Shown one piece after another: positions 24,336-38,089 of a stretch of 64,000 nucleotides of DNA. How positions within the stretch are numbered: position 1 is the first letter of the stretch; each line of letters starts with the position of its first letter. Source of the DNA: Caprella mutica (lineage: Eukaryota; Arthropoda; Malacostraca; Amphipoda; Caprellidae); NCBI GenBank assembly GCA_947561585.1, contig CANNZV010001157.1, positions 62,001 to 126,000 on the forward strand, read 5' to 3'. The notes under the pieces are model-generated. The model was not told the DNA's origin, did not search any database, and saw only the letters and a list, made by a program, of their open reading frames with translations. A program made the translations under genes and the position numbers.

Positions 24336-25024
24336 ATGTTACTAATGTAACTCAATGTTACTAATGTAACTCAATGTTACCAATGTAACTCAATGTTACC
24401 AATGTAACTCAATGTTACTAATGTAACTCAATGTTACTAATGTAACTCAATGTTACTAATGTAACTCAATGTTACTAATGTAACTCAATGTTACTAATGT
24501 AACTCAATGTTACTAATGTAACTCAATGTTACTAATGTAACTCAATGTTACTAATGTAACTCAATGTTACTAATGTAACTCAATGTTACTAATGTAACTC
24601 AATGTTACTAATGTAACTCAATGTTACTAATGTAACTCAATGTTACTAATGTAACTCAATGTTACTAATGTAACTCAATGTTACTAATGTAACTCAATGT
24701 TACTAATGTAACTCAATGTTACTAATGTCACTCAATGTTACTAATGTCACTCAATGTTACTAATGTAACTCAATGTTACTAATGTAACTCAATGTTACTA
24801 ATGTAACTCAATGTTACTAATGTAACTCAATGTTACTAATGTAACTCAATGTTACTATTGTAACTCAATGTTACTAATGTAACTCAATGTTACTATTGTA
24901 ACTCAATGTTACTAATGTAACTCAATGTTACTAATGTAACTCAATGTTACTAATGTAACTCAATGTTACTATTGTAACTCAATGTTACTAATGTAACTCA
25001 ATGTTACTAATATAACTCAATGTT
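24336..25024. repeat. 19-bp satellite array
   Basis: About 36 copies of ATGTTACTAATGTAACTCA, most identical. Each unit holds GTTAC-TAAT-GTAAC, a perfect 5-bp stem with a 4-nt loop. Variants (GTCAC, ATTGTAAC, CCAATGTAAC) cluster locally, suggesting stepwise expansion. The array sits between two inverted AGGTCA repeats. Confidence 0.98.
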
Positions 25025-25567
25025 TCTGTTTGCATTTCTATAGAATCTCAATTAAATGAAGTATTTTTATCACACTGACGGTGATTGTCAATTGTTTGTG
25101 TGACTGCAGTCGATTATTTAGTAATTAACAAAGGGCAGGTAACGACGTGGCGTTACGACAGAAATATACGTGTAACGTCAAAAGGAATGAGTGTGGACTT
25201 GTGATTTGTATACTGTATTATTACGAAGAAAAGAACAAATGATATACATTTTAACTGTTCAAAACTTGATACATCTTATTAATGCATAAGATTCAATAAA
25301 TGATTATTTGTATTGGTTCACTGTTATAATATATGAGAATATACTATATATTTATTAAGATGAATGTACACATGAATAATCAAACATGAATGTACACAAC
25401 ATGACGGTATACTAACGTCAAATGTGAAATTAAAGATTGAGGTAGATGATTCGTGCCTTAAATAAACAGTTCTAATATAAACTATTCATTCTTCCGTGTT
25501 TGATATTATTATGTAGATTTGCCGGTCAATTCAATGTTAATTATATTATTTTTTTGTCAATTTTATG
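25025..25567. other. unassigned AT-rich sequence
   Basis: Spacer between the 19-bp array and the inverted AGGTCA repeat. A GC-richer patch at about 25070-25210 has no recognised motif. Confidence 0.45.
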
Positions 25568-26150
25568 TTACTTATTCAATTCGGTCAGATCTCTTTTACA
25601 ATTTTCTACAATAACATCTGTAAGCACCTGATTCTGCCACAGTCTCTGACATGGAAGGAGAAGATGGAAGGGGAAAATGTATAGGTGAGATGAAAAGGAA
25701 AGGGGTAAAAGAGAGGTAACTAGATTATGTGCACTCGATAGAGTGCATACCATCGCCACCGCTTATCCGTTTGCTACCCAAATCTAATAAACTGGTAACT
25801 GGTTAGTGACCAATCTTCCCACCAAGTTTCATGCAATATGGTACAATAATTTTTGAGTTATTGAGTTATAAATGACCTTGACCTTGAATTTTGACCGGAT
25901 CACTCCCAAAACTCTAACAGATTGTTCCTGTATATTGTCCAATAGTCCCACCAAGTTTCATGCAATATAGTTCAATCCTTATTGAGTTATAAATGACCAT
26001 GACCTTGACCTTTGATCAAGTCACTCCCAAAAGTCTACCAGCAGGTCACTGGACATGGAACAATCACTTCACCAAATTTCAGGCAATTTGGTTCTACACT
26101 TTTTCAGTTAAGCAAATAACAAGATGATAAATAAATAAATAAACGACTGC
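25568..26150 (-). repeat. AGGTCA-type dispersed repeat, copy 2
   Basis: Same family as 23268-23945 but in opposite orientation, shown by TGACCTTGACCTT blocks and the terminal GTGCACTCGATAGAGTGCAT at about 25730-25749. An extra segment at 25610-25680 is shared with 7318-7390. The 63-codon minus-strand frame is repeat-derived. Confidence 0.92.
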
Positions 26151-26544
26151 GAAGGTAATAAAATGAATCAATGAATAGGTTTTTTTGCTTTTTGTTCAGT
26201 ATTTTCTCTGTTGTTTTATATTTCGCTAATTTACTCTGAATATTCCTTCTTTTGATGAACTGTTTTATTGTTAAACAATGTCGGGATTGCTTTGGTATGA
26301 AATTTGTCTGTTTGGAAAAAAATCCTTCAAAATATTACCGTAAAATAGCACAATTTTACAAATATATAAATTTCTGATGCTAATTTTTCAGTCTGTAAAT
26401 GTTCTCATTGGAATGATTTACATGAAAGGACAGCATTAGCCTGAATCTATTAACTAACATTTATTTATTTCATGATAATAGGTAATTGCAATCAATGGCA
26501 ATTACATCCGAAGGTTGATTATTGAGGATGCATTGTAGTTAGAA

Positions 26545-26835
26545 GGCGTCCTTTGAGCCCAGAGCTGTTGGAACTTGATTTTCTAGCTTTAAATTTTTTA
26601 CAATGTTCACGGAGAGCGCTAGGGTTTTCCTCTGAACTATACGAGGTCTAAGATTCTATTGTTTGGTGGTCTTGATCATTTTCATTTACTATCACCTCTT
26701 CATTTTCCTCTTCTATCCGAGAATGTAATCACCGGTGCTTATGATCCTTTTGCTCACATTGTCTGGGAGGCTACTTTATTCACGGAACAGCTTTTCTGCA
26801 TCAATGAGCAATGTCACAGACTGGTTGTATGTTAC
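26545..26835 (+). repeat. dispersed repeat shared with the interior of the 49.8-kb element
   Basis: It matches 50270-50608 in reverse orientation over about 290 bp. Shared blocks include GCGTCCTTTGAGCCC (GCGTTCTTTGGGCCC there), AGCGCTAGGGTT, CATTTACTATCACC and TTCACGGA followed by AGCTTYTCTGCATC. A third partial copy lies at 50640-50715. The 62-codon frame here is not conserved between copies as a protein. Confidence 0.8.
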
Positions 26836-27400
26836 TATTCTCTTTAAGCCAATTTCATTTCTGACTTCTTCATCCAGTCCCTAGTATATAATTTACTTTT
26901 AATGTCAGCTGAATTATAATCGTCTACTAAATGATTGAATTTAATTAACAAAATTTCAATTCAAAATAAGATAGGAGTACAAAAGTAAAGAATGTCAAAT
27001 CAATCAAGTATATTTATTTAATTTTGACTTTGAACGGAAACTCTTTGAAGATTATGAAAATTCACGGTATTGGTAAGAAAATATTCCATTCTATCTGAGG
27101 GTTGGTAAGGCATATTTATTACAAGATTTTAATAGGATTACATTCAATCAAGAGTCTCCCTTTGATTTCCTGTTCCATTCAACTTTTTCCATTCCTGTGC
27201 TTTTTTCCAATTGCAATTACCATCAATGAAATGTTTGATGGTCTTTGGTAATTGTATATTTATGATTGATATGAGTTATTTATCTTTGATTAATATATTT
27301 TATTTGTAATCTGGCTTCCTGTTGAACTTAAATATTTTGTGTTTAATTAAATGATCAAAATAATCAATTATAAATGATAAAAATTACAACAGTTTGTGTA
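26836..27400. other. unassigned AT-rich sequence
   Basis: Nothing recognisable. Confidence 0.45.
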
Positions 27401-27640
27401 TAATTGATCGTTGGCAATGAAATGGTTGACGTTGATGAGGGATTTGGTACTGCTCAAGGTAGCATCTTAGGGCCACTACATTGTATCCCATTTCATGGCA
27501 ATGTCTCTGATTTATATATTAAATATCTTCCGTTTCTGCACTTCTATATTACTTATAGGAATCACTTTGGAAGACTCCATGTTACAGAATTGAGTCTTCG
27601 AATTTTATTTTGCGGATGATTGATCTGTCTATGAGAGATT
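27401..27640 (+). pseudogene. LINE reverse transcriptase fragment
   Basis: The frame at 27404-27619 contains GFGTAQGSILGPL, the RT motif B of LINE elements such as the CR1/Jockey groups. About 45 codons later, in another frame, EFYFADD supplies motif C with its two catalytic aspartates. The intervening sequence resembles the usual INDL region (NVSDL here). At least one frameshift and a stop directly after FADD show it is dead. The rest of the element is not recognisable, so clade assignment is uncertain. Confidence 0.8.
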
Positions 27641-28579
27641 AATGACTGGTGAGAAAGATTGAGATAAAATGATTTAGTAATGGGACAATTTAATATAACT
27701 CCTATTCATTCAAACTAACTTAGTAACAATTTAAGTTAATAAGTTTGTAAATGTAAAACATAGATAAAAAGCAGCTCGGATTTTTATTTCTATAGTTTTT
27801 TAAGTTATAAGAACTGTCATATTGATTTTTCGAATTATTATTATTCAATTTTTTTCTATCACTTGTTTAATGACAACTACAATCTTATAGCAACTACGCG
27901 TAAATAATAGTTACAATTGCAATAACGAGTTTATCATTAATACTGTCGTCATTGTTATATTCTGTTTCTATCATTGGTCTGCATTCTTTTTATTCTTATT
28001 TATTAATGTTATTTATATATGTTTATTGAAGAATCCCATGTAATTTCATTATATCAGAGTTTGACTAGGATTTTTCAGTAGTTATGTACTAGCTGTGCTT
28101 GAGTAAACAACCTGTCTTTTACTGCTCTCCAAATTGTTACTTTACAACGAAGATAGTGTTAACACAGTCACGTTGTGTGTGTTTGATTTAGGCGCAGAGA
28201 CATTCAACTACTGTTTTAATATTTAATGAATTACTAAGGATTATTTTTATTTGAACAGAGAAACTGTTTACGAGACTGTTATATCCTCTGTTTGGAAAGT
28301 ATTTGAATTGATGTACTGTGATTGATAACAACATTTTTCGAGAGTTATAATATAAATTTTATTCATTGGGTGCAGATTTTCTTACATTTAATTTACTAAC
28401 AGAGAAAAGAGTTTTAGTTCAAAAGAAACGAAATTAGTAGTAGTTAATTAGTTAGAGTTATCTTGAATTTTTCTCAATTATTTTTACCATTTCATCTCTA
28501 TATCAATTTTTGAACCTTACAATTTTGATGCACTAAGATGATGAATTAAATCAATTATATATGCTTCTGTAACCATTAA
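27641..28579. other. mostly unassigned; single diverged 55-bp unit
   Basis: At 27881-27934 lies one diverged unit of the 55-bp repeat at 11372-11582 (CTTATAGCAACTACGCG, then AATAATAGTTACAAT). Otherwise nothing is recognised. Confidence 0.6.
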
Positions 28580-28587
28580 CCGAAATC

Positions 28588-29641
28588 GGAGACAGGTAAA
28601 TTACACCCAGATATATTCTACCCGGTGAGTTCCACCCCACTTAATTTACGGGTTTGGTTTGGTAATTAATAAATATTAATCATTCATTATTATTCTATAA
28701 AATACTAAGTAACTTGCATTTACATTGTATCAAATCAGTCTTTTTTTTTGTTTAATCACAAGCTGTTTATTTTTTACTATACATGTGATAAACCAGAAGA
28801 AAGAAAATTTGTGTGAACGTGCCTTATCAGTTGAGGTACATATATAGTTTTTCGATCACAAGCTAATTTTCTTCACTATCGCCAACACACTAGCAATATT
28901 AACTGTTGGATGATGATAACTAGCACTTCTTATTATTTTTAGTTTATTTTGAATTTGGTAATTTGCTTCGAGTAAAAGTGGTGTAAAACGTTTTTTGACA
29001 GAAATTTTTTTCTTTACACATGAGTATTTTACACGCTTATTTTTTCATTATTATTTTTATTTTGACCAGGAGACTCTTGATAGGAAGGTGCGATTCATTG
29101 CACAAGGTTTTAAGACTGGGCAGATTATGGCCTTTTTACATGGAGAGATTTTGTCTACGTGAGTTCTTGTCCTAGAATCCAAAAACACAAACTAATATAC
29201 AAAAAGCGAAAACATTGAATAAGTTGTCTCTGTCAGCTGAAACGTTCCACACCTCTTCCAACCATTGTTATAATAGCATATACTGCAGTTTCATGTTAAG
29301 AAGGAATTAATATGAACTTGCTCAGCTTGTAAACTTTGAAATAGACTGTTATATTATGATTATTTGTATTTTTGTCTATTGCGATGAAATTACAATTGAC
29401 ATGAGCTATCTCTGAATATTGTCCAAATGTCTCAGGATATCGTCTGAGTTATTTCTTCATCGCTACGCATTATTTGACAAATGGCCATCTACAAATATAA
29501 TCTTTGACTTTTAATTATCACCAAAATGAGCATTGTCACAGGGGTGGAATTTATCGGGGTGAAATATACCTTGGGTGGAACATACTGGTGTGGAATTTTC
29601 CGTGGTGGAATATACCGGGGTGAATTATACCTATAGAACCT
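28588..29641. mobile_element. word-repeat transposon A (15-bp word)
   Basis: The right end carries six copies of a 15-bp word (GGGGTGGAATTTATC, GGGGTGAAATATACC and variants, 29541-29630). The left end carries three in inverted orientation (28593-28637). Left header is GGAGACAGG; right header, read inward, is GGTTCTATAGG. The flanks CCGAAATC (28580-28587 and 29642-29649) form an exact 8-bp target duplication, or 9 bp with one mismatch. The interior is about 900 bp, AT-rich and non-coding, so the element must rely on a transposase elsewhere. An 8-9-bp duplication with G-rich ends recalls Mutator-like elements, but that is inference. Confidence 0.85.
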
Positions 29642-29649
29642 CCGAAATC

Positions 29650-30879
29650 AGACTTACTAAAATATTAGTAACAAAATCCGTAGACTAATATTACACTTTC
29701 CATATTTTTTAATATAAAAGATGTATTTATAATAACAGTTTTTTTTCTGCTGTATACATGAAATAAGGTTATTTATATTTCACTGTTTGTTTGTAATTAT
29801 ATATATAACGATATCAATATTTCAAATATTGTTTAACAATAGAAAAATCTGTATAAACGAAATAATTATTTGTTTAGAGTAGTTTTACCTTTTAAATTGA
29901 AGAGTGAATATATATATTTATATATATGTATTCTTTTAAAATTATTACATTCATGTATCTTCTTGATGACTGCCTTTACCTTACATTGTTGATACCTAAT
30001 TCAGAATTTTTTCTATAGAACTTCTTTTTTTCTCCCTATTGTTGCATGTAAAAACATTGTCAAATGAATAGTCTTAGAAAATTTAATTCATTCAAGTTCG
30101 TAAATTTTATGTCAGTCTTTCGTAACTAATGTAAAACTCTTGACTATTTGTAATAAATATTTTGGTGAATATTTAATTTTTGCACTTGAAACGAAACAAA
30201 TAATCTAATACAGAAACATTTTAAATATTGATTATATTAGAACTAAAAGATAGCTATCACAAATAACAAAAATCAGAAGCCAATTGTACAGTTTAAATCT
30301 CTTGGGAATCATATATTCCTCACAATAATAATATTTTTCTTTCTTTAATTCAGTTATAATTAATTCACACATCGCATTACTCACATTAAAATAATGTTAA
30401 TAATGATAATGATCAGCCTATTTTTCCCTCAGAAGATCTAATAAATTGCTAGTCAGTAAAACTTTTTATTGGTATTCATTCCTGTTGATTTGTTATTGCA
30501 AACTTTTCTAATCATTTGCGTAACTTCTCATCACTGGACAATCAATTGCTCTGTTCAATAACTGGGCATTACCCCCTTTTCTCTACAGTGGAGAAATGAT
30601 GTCAATAACAGGGTTTGTATCACCATCTTACTATCAAGTTTGGTCGTTTGGTAATCAGTGAGTGAAGTTAAAATTACTAAACTTGAGGTACTGCTTGCCT
30701 CCTTAACTAAAATAGACAAATTATATTCTCCTGTTTCGGATGACGTCATACGCGTACTGGAGATTGGTGAGAGGGATACAGTTTATATTGTTTGAGGTGA
30801 GAGGGATATAGATGTAAAGATGCTATATTCATTTTTTTCTCATATTATTTTCTCATATTACATCAATCTAAAGAAAAAA
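29650..30879. other. unassigned AT-rich sequence
   Basis: No gene or repeat family is recognised. A short local direct repeat of GAGAGGGATA occurs at about 30770-30802. Confidence 0.45.
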
Positions 30880-33800
30880 AAAATATAAATATACTGTATT
30901 TTACCCTGAAAATATTTAATTTTAAATCTCTGCAAATTATTTCAGTGAATGTTCCGACATTAGTTTAACACTTCTAGCGACTTTATTTTAGTTTTACCTG
31001 TATAAACAAGAAGAAGAAAGAAATTAAAAGGATTCAGCTTCGCATTCTGCATTCGAATCTCTGTACTTTGATCCAAATCATGTTTAGTGTTTTAATATAA
31101 TTGAAATAAAATGTACATCAAACTATATCTCTCATATCATTTCGTAACTATATTAATATGGAATGATATCATCTCTACTTTAATTACAACATCTTCACAA
31201 TAATTAAAATGTTCCGAAACAGACCGTAAACCCAAACCAAACTTAATTTATGTTGAGTCAATGGAGGGAAGTTTCAGTTCATATACATTGTTTTAACTAC
31301 AATCAACTTCATAATATAATAATACATGTAATGTACCGGTTAATGGATACCTTGTATATCAATTACTGAGGAGAACAATTTGCAACCAATAAGATATCAG
31401 ATGAGAAAAAGTAATTTAACATTCACAAAGTATTTACTAAAAACTGTAGTCTAAAGTCAAGTACATTATATAATATTGATAAATATTACAATAAAATACT
31501 TAGAGATAACCATATTATTGAAGTATATTACACATATGCAAATTATTTTATATGATAATAAAGCTCAATAAACATATTTTGTGTCACGCGTGAAATAGCA
31601 GCTAATTCTATTAAATATATATGAATATTACAAACCTTTATTGAAAATATTTATTATACATGGAGAATTATAATCACATAATTTTATAAATCAACTCATT
31701 TATTCATACAAAATATTATGTATATTAATGTCCAGCACGTAGTTGGTATAACCAATATTCTCCATAACGTATTGTGAGAAACGCAAATGAATTGATAAAT
31801 TGCTATTGAATTAGTATGCATTCTAGCTGATTTCATTTGCATGGAGTTTGGAAAAGTAAATAGAATTTAAAATTATCTTTCTCAAAGTTTCGGTATGGAA
31901 ATTCAACGCTCAAAAATCTTTTAGTACCATACCTCATTATAACTGGATATATTTCGTGACCAAATATATTATGAGTGACTATATTGACTCTAATCAGGAA
32001 TTTAGAATTGTCTGATAGTTTTACCATCCATATTTAATTACCGAATTCCATGTACTGTGAATGTCGGGTAATTGAGTGGTTCTTATTCATAAATAAATTT
32101 AGACTCACTCTGATAAGAAGTTGAAAAGAAAATTGAATTATGCACTCAAAAGTGGATACATAGTTTTGAGAGTTTGAAAAATGCATATTATACTTTTTAT
32201 TTATTAAATCTTGTCAGAATCCTTTTCAATTCTGATCAGGATTTGATTTCAAATAGAGAGCTGAATCTCTTTCTTGACGAGATATTGATGCTGTTGAACT
32301 AATCGGTTCTGAAGCAAATTTGCGACGAGGTATTTTTCTCAGAGTGTTTTTGAATATATGTCAATTAATTCTCTCACTTCCCTCACCGTTGAAACTTTGT
32401 CCCAGGCAATGACCCAAAGTACAGTGTCAAACTGAGCAAAAAATGTCGAACAAGAAGAACAATATCAATGTTTTCGAGAGGCCGTTACACAGTATTAACT
32501 CAAATCACATTAAAAACTTGTGCAGAATACTAAAATTTGAAGTGATAAAAAGGAATTGGAAGATTGGTACTATAAGGAATAAAGTATCATGGCTTACTAC
32601 GACTACCTACGTTCAGTAAAATAAATATTAAATAAAAACAATATCATTTATCCTCTGCTGTATTTTCATGAAATATGATAGTTCTATGAAATTCTTCGAA
32701 TAATAATATAACGGGATATATCTCATTGTTTCAATGCATTAACTCTGAACTGCAAATAAATGCCGGAAGCACGTGGGTAAATTCGCGTGCCAATAATTAT
32801 CATTATGATCAATATACACGAGGGAATCGCTGAACAAAAAAGAGCCATAATCCAATAGCCTTTTTACGATTTAAGTAAACAAAAAAAATAAACAATATGA
32901 TTTAAATACAGTATTAAAAGATGGAGACGCCACTTATAATCTATATATTTTTAATTATATGTTAAATTTTACAGGATAATTACATAGATAATATATTTAT
33001 AATTTGATAGGAAAATTAAATTTTTAATTTTCAACACAATTTAATTATATCCATTTGCAATACTATCAAAAATATTGGAATTCTGGAAATCCATAAATCG
33101 AAGTAAAATGTAAGAAGACAATCGAATGTTTCAACATATAATTTAAACTTCGATGCAGATATGAGTTAATTATTCGGGCGATTTCATAATATACATAATA
33201 TTATGTGACAAATAACTCTAGATCTAATAATATATACCATTGTCCATGCTATATCGAATTGAATAAAACAGTTGTTGGTAGTTTTCTGATAATTATTACA
33301 ATGCATTGACAACATTATCACAAGTTAGCTCATCTCTTGGATTATTGACTTAACTGATAATTATACCTGCTGATGAGTTAATTTGATGTGTATTAATATA
33401 ATAATGAACAAATATTATACTGCAAATAGATAATAATAATAATGTTTATCAAGAGTGCTCTATAGTTACACAAGTGCGAGAAGTAATTAATGTTTTTTAG
33501 TCTACGGTTTTGGGTAAGAATATTTCAGTTACTTTTGCTTAAACAGTTTACCTAATCAAACCTGGTACGCATTATTTCTATCTTCAGGTTGGTTTATTCA
33601 GTAAATGCAATAAGAAAGGTTTCAACTGCATGGTCTTTTCCTAAAAATTTCCGGTAATTTATATGAGTTTGGTTTCATAATTCTAAATATTTGCAATCTA
33701 AGTTTTGACACTAATATTTACACTTTAAAAAAGCTCTACTAAAGAAATAATTTAAATTATTTCATTATTTTTCTTTGTCCTATCGAGAATATACGGTAAG

Positions 33801-35990
33801 AGATCTATCTATTACTTAGACCTATCAGTTTCAAATCATTTGATAGACTCTTTACCCTACATTCGCCATTTGATAAATTATAGTCGAACAAATCACTTAC
33901 CATCTTCTGAACATTGCATTTCAAATTTTCCCCAGAGAAATATAGTTAGTGAGATATTTTCGTAATTGTCTTAATGTTCTGTCAGGGAATTGCCGCATGG
34001 CTTGAGCATTTCCTTGATAATATTTAAAATAACTTCAGAATAACGGTAAGACTATTAACGTGAGCAACTGGAACAGTTTTGGCTTTTTCCGTTTTACCTG
34101 AAAAGAAGATTCAAAACCTAGAATCAATCAAAAGATTGATTTTAACCATGAAGCTTTTGTCTGATGGATATTATTCAACTCCCAGGACGACAGAACTTTG
34201 TCAAAAAGTGCTGACAGTATCCCTCCATCCGTAAAGACTGTTTTCCGTCGCCAAAAGCCTGCTTCTGAGATGGTTTGGGGTGCAATCTCTGAGAGTTGGA
34301 CATATCCTCTCATTTTCGTCAAAGAAGGCGCTAAAGTTAACGCAAAATCGTAAATCGAGGATATTTTGACTCCAGGACAAGTCGAGATGAAGAAGCACTT
34401 CAAGGACAGGCCTTTTACCTTTCAACAGGACGGTGTGCCCTCGCACACAGCGAACAAAACTCAGGATTGGTGTGAGCGTCACTTTCCTGCGTTTTGGAGG
34501 AAGGAATTGTTGCATCCTTTATCGCCGGACCTGAACCCTCCGGCCTTTTGTGTGTGGTCCATCTTGGAGTAGGAAGCGTGCGCTACAGCTCATGATAGTA
34601 CGGCAACTCTGAAGAAGTCCCTCGAGCGACAATGGGCCAAAATTACACAAGAAACCTTCCGTGCCGCAGTAAAGAGCTTCAAAGGTAGACTCAAAAGAGT
34701 AATCGCCACCAATGGTGGTCATATTGAAAAATAATTGGTAGAACTGTTAAATGGGTTTATTGAGATATTTTGTGATAAGTTTTGTTTTATTTTATCCATC
34801 ACAACTCATTAAATTACATTTTTTATATGATCGGGGACTTTCTCCGTACCTTGTAGATTCAGTATAATTTAAATATTTCTATGAATTATATCATATATAC
34901 CTGAATTTTGAAAAAAAAATTCCTAAAATATTTTTTATCCTAATAAATAATGATATTCTTTAGTAACAGATTTTTTTTTCTAATTGAACATAGAAGTAAA
35001 CCTCAACATTCTAGGAAATAGAAAATGTAAATGAATGAGAGTATTGCTTTGTTTCTATTTAGCTTCATCGTATAATTTTGTCCCTAAATTCCGACAGTTT
35101 CTGAACTGATTTTCACTTCACTGACGATATATATATACGTCAAACAATCGGTAGGAAATACAAACGTTGTGTTGATGTAGACTGACAGAATAAATTAGTG
35201 TGACATATGGTGCAACATGCTAAAATATTGTGCAACATGCAACTTTCTACGTAATGAAAGAAGAAGGAATAATTGAGATGATTTCTGTACACAAAATAAG
35301 AATTGTTTGTTATTATGCACATGTGCTTAGTGTAGGTGTTAATGCACACAGGATATTCGAAATTAATTACAAAATTAATGAGATAAATCAAAATATTGAT
35401 TGCATTTTATTTCAATATTTTGTATAAAATAATTGCACTTATTATACCCGTTGTGTGTGTGTACTAATGAGTATTTTGTAGAACTGTTATCATAATATAT
35501 CAGATAAAATATTTCCAATAGATTGTGTTATTATTCAAAATTATATCAGTTCCACTCTCCTTTTCAAATAGAATATATATTCGTTAATTAATAAAGATCA
35601 GATAAAACATACGATTGTGTATTGCTTAACAAATAGTTCCAGAAAAACACAAATGTTGAAGAAATCTTCACCACATAAACATTACAACACAATATAAAAT
35701 GGTTTGAACAAATATTTATTATTTAATCATTTTATTCAAGCTTTAATTTAATTATTTCATTCAGTAACTACAAAATTAAAGAGCGTAATATTGTTTCAAG
35801 TCTCGAGGCTACGACACCAAACTAATTAACCTCATTAACATAAAAGTTTTAACCAGTTTTTTGAAACTTACAGAGTTTTGAGTTCAATGATTCTAATCAC
35901 TGGAAATTCTATTCTTCATTGAAGGATATAAAATTTATATTTAATTTCAATTAACTAAAAAAATGTGTATTTTTATGCATAAACGAATCA
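30880..35990 (+). repeat. tandem segmental duplication, copy A
   Basis: This block is collinear with 36095-43480. Anchor pairs: 30890/36104, 31590/36782, 32142/37386, 32785/38023, 33299/41178, 33917/42052, 35060/42555, 35210/42698, 35803/43249. Similarity is high in islands and low between them, indicating an old event. Copy A contains a mariner fragment (34185-34858) absent from copy B. No coding sequence is shared by the two copies. Confidence 0.88.
34185..34858 (+). pseudogene. mariner-family transposase, C-terminal two-thirds
   Basis: Plus-strand translation gives MVWGAIS, FVKEGAKVNAKS, then after a stop DILTPGQVEMKKHF, FQQDGVPSHTA with the second catalytic Asp, and SPDLNPPAFCVWSILE with the third Asp. 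Thirty-two residues separate these two aspartates. A stop follows ILE; the C-terminus continues to NGGHIEK and a natural stop at about 34732, then about 120 bp of 3' sequence ending near CTTTCTCCGTACC, probably the terminal repeat. The helix-turn-helix domains and first Asp are missing. At least two stops make it non-functional. Three minus-strand frames over it are shadows. Confidence 0.93.
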
Positions 35991-38089
35991 TTAATGTTTC
36001 TTTTCACATAAAATGGAATTTATAAATTTATATAACACTGTGCATCTCTATAATTATATTTACTATGATGTTTCCCCGAAAACTTCAAAATATTCTAAAA
36101 AAATACTGTATTTAACCTGAATGTAGTTAACTTGATATCGCTGTAAAGTTTTTCAGAGAATTTACCGACATTTTTTTATCCCTTCTAGGGACATTTTTAT
36201 CTGACTGAACAGACAGAAAAAAGTGAAAAGGATTCCGCTTCGAATTCCGTATTCGAATTTTTAAGTAAGTTTAGTATTTTAATATAATATCCGTGAAATA
36301 CACATACAACTAAATATCTCATATCATTCCGTAATATTTTATTATGGAATATTTACCATCTCTACTTCATTTGCATCATCTTTACAATTAGTGTGTTCCA
36401 AAACAGACCGCACACCCCAACTAAACATAAATTATGTTAATTCAATGGAGTAGAAGTTTGTGTTCATATTCATAGTTTTATCAACAGTCAACTTCCTAAT
36501 ACACCAATACATACAATGTACTGTTTAATGGATACCTCGTATTTAAATTACTAAGGATATAAAACTTCTAGTTACCTGATATCAAATGAGAAAAATAAAT
36601 ATACCACTGGCAAATTATCTGTCAAATAGCTGTATTCTGAAGCAGAAATACATTATAAATTATTGTTAAATGTTATAATATAATACTAAGAGAAACCCAT
36701 ATTATCGAAGCAGACTATACTTCACATAAGCAAAAAATGTAATTGATATTATAAAATCTTTTGTTTTAAATGTCAAATAACAGCTAATTCTATTGAACAT
36801 ATATGAATATTGAATAACATATGTTTCTTAAGATATAATTTATACATAGAGAATTAAAATCACATATTGTTTAAATAAACTCATTTCTTGTTATAAACAG
36901 AATGCATCTTTAATTTACTGCATGCTGAGGGTATAGCAATATTCTTCAAAGCGTAATGCATGAAACACATTTGAAATGATAAATTGTTATTGAATAATAA
37001 TGAATTTTTTGCTGGCTTGGTTTGCTTGAAGTTAACAAACATTATAATAAAGTATTGGAAGTAAATAGTGTTTTGACTTATTTTTCCCTAGGTTATTGCG
37101 AGGGAAATTCATTGCTGTAAAATGGTTTTAGTGACAAAATTATGAGTGACTATTGACTATACGAACACTGTTTAAATGGGTTCACAGTAGAATGTAGATC
37201 GAAGAGTGGGTATTAACATACGTGTTGGTGGGTTAATCATGAGTTTCCAAATGTCTGATTGTTTCAGCGTCCATATTTTACGACCATTTTCCGAGTATCG
37301 TGAATTTCTGGTAATTGAGTTGTTTATCTATATCAACTAGATTTCAAAAAGCTCTGATGAGCAGTTGAAGGAAAATTAAGTTATGCACTCAAAAGTGGAT
37401 ACATAGATTTTAGAGTTTAAAAATGTGCACATTATACTTTTATATTGATTCAACCTCGTCAAAAAACCCGTTCAAATTTGATCAAGATTCAATTGTGAAT
37501 AGCGAGATGAATCTCTTCCTTCACGAGATATTGATGATTTTGACCGAAACGGTTTTGAGGCAAATATGCAACAAGTTATTTTTCCTGAGTTTATTTTACT
37601 TTTTACCAAATAATTCTCTCACTTCCCTCGCCATTTAAACTTTGTCCAAGACAAAGACTCAAAGTAATATGTCAAACTAAGCAAAGAAAAGTTGAACAAG
37701 AAAAACAATATCAATGTTTTCTCGTGGCCGGTACAAAGTTATGACTTAAATTAAGTTAAAAACTTGTGCAGAATATTAAAATTTGAAGTGATAGAAAGGT
37801 ATTGGATGATTGCTACATAAAGAGGAATGAAAATATTCTGGCTCATGATTTGATTCGTTTTTTCAACTATGAACAAAGCCCATTTCCTTTATCGTTTGCT
37901 GTATTTTCATGAAATTTGATTGATTAATGAAATTCTACATATCAATTTATACCAGAATATATTTACTTACTTCTATTCATTACTTCTTTACTGTGAATTT
38001 CTTTTTGCTGAATCAAGCGAGTAAATTCGTGTGCTAATAATTATGGTGATCAATAAACACGTGGGAATTACTGAAAAGAAAGAAACATC

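Noticed and set aside
24336..25024. CRISPR-like array
   Set aside because: The repeats are contiguous with no unique spacers, so it is an ordinary satellite in a eukaryotic genome.
34128..34722. Minus-strand frames of 91, 104 and 67 codons
   Set aside because: They lie opposite the plus-strand mariner transposase and are shadows.
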